A stretch of 5,127 nt of DNA from Phycisphaerales bacterium. Lineage in GTDB: Bacteria; Planctomycetota; Phycisphaerae; Sedimentisphaerales; Anaerobacaceae. Positions 4,965 to 5,127 of this stretch are shown one piece after another; the stretch's first letter is position 1, and each line of letters opens with the position of its first letter. Below the pieces are notes generated by a model. That model was not told the DNA's origin, ran no database searches, and was given only the letters and a program-made list of their open reading frames with translations. A program made the position numbers and the translations under genes. The stretch is from the NCBI GenBank assembly GCA_011057845.1, contig DSDB01000211.1, positions 1-5,127 of the forward strand. The letters run 5' to 3'.

Positions 4965-5127
4965 ATGGACTCCTTCTTCTATCTGGTCATGCTGGCGGGT
5001 GTGGTGGCCGGGGGCAGCACCGGTTTGCTCGGCGTCTACATCGTAGGCATGCGGATGCCGTTTATCGGCGTCTGCATCTCCCATGCCGCCATGGCCGGGG
5101 CCGTGTACTCAATCCTGCTCGGCGTCA
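4965..5127 (+). CDS. ABC-3 family metal permease, N-terminal part
   Basis: Only the first 54 residues lie in the window; the gene continues past the right end. It begins MDSFFYLVMLAGVVAGGSTG, and the next segment contains GVYIVGMRMPFIGV and then ISHAAMAGAVYS. The motif F-I-G-x3-S-H-A-A-x-A-G after the first membrane helix is the hallmark of ZnuB/TroC-type permeases. The usual full length is about 260-290 residues with 7-9 membrane helices. The start is 2 nt after the ATPase stop, with no separate strong ribosome site, so it is the fifth gene of the operon. It completes the binding protein-ATPase-permease set. Confidence 0.88.
   Translation, partial: MDSFFYLVMLAGVVAGGSTGLLGVYIVGMRMPFIGVCISHAAMAGAVYSILLGV

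Overview
The window most likely comes from a planctomycete, probably of the Phycisphaerae/Sedimentisphaerales type. This is inferred from gene content, not from a phylogenetic marker. The clues are a secreted protein ending in a single dockerin-like EF-hand repeat, a planctomycete-style pilin-like protein (FTLIELLVVVAIIAG), a PEP-CTERM-like tail, and GC-rich coding sequence separated by AT-richer intergenic DNA.

Left part (1-1102) is mostly non-coding, and every readable signal is on the minus strand. At the edge is the N-terminus of a putative secreted protein (155 to 1). Behind it lie a PEP-CTERM-like fragment without a gene body (460-341), two sigma70-like promoters (614-642 and, weaker, 570-599) and several hairpins. 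Positions 939-772 carry what looks like a complete small-RNA gene: a TTGCAA/TATAAT promoter, about 134 nt of transcript without a plausible ORF, and a perfect 11-bp hairpin followed by eight U.

Middle (983-1560) is a monocistronic cupin gene on the minus strand (1456-1103). It has a near-consensus promoter, a short foldable leader, a clear Shine-Dalgarno and a weak terminator.

Right part (1671-5127) is a tightly packed plus-strand operon of five genes. They are a secreted two-domain, apparently OB-fold protein with a C-terminal dockerin-like loop; a pilin-like protein; a ZnuA/TroA-like lipoprotein; an ABC ATPase of the ZnuC type; and an ABC-3 (ZnuB-type) permease cut by the window end. Gaps are 19, 4, -4 and 2 nt. 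The last three genes form a complete metal-type importer set. Co-transcription with a pilin-like and a dockerin-bearing exported protein suggests a cell-surface partner for the importer.

The most notable points are the binding protein, which keeps only the first of the usual four metal ligands and is unusually cysteine-rich, the unidentified small RNA, and the coupling of exported surface proteins to the transporter. No IS element, CRISPR array, tRNA or rRNA was seen.
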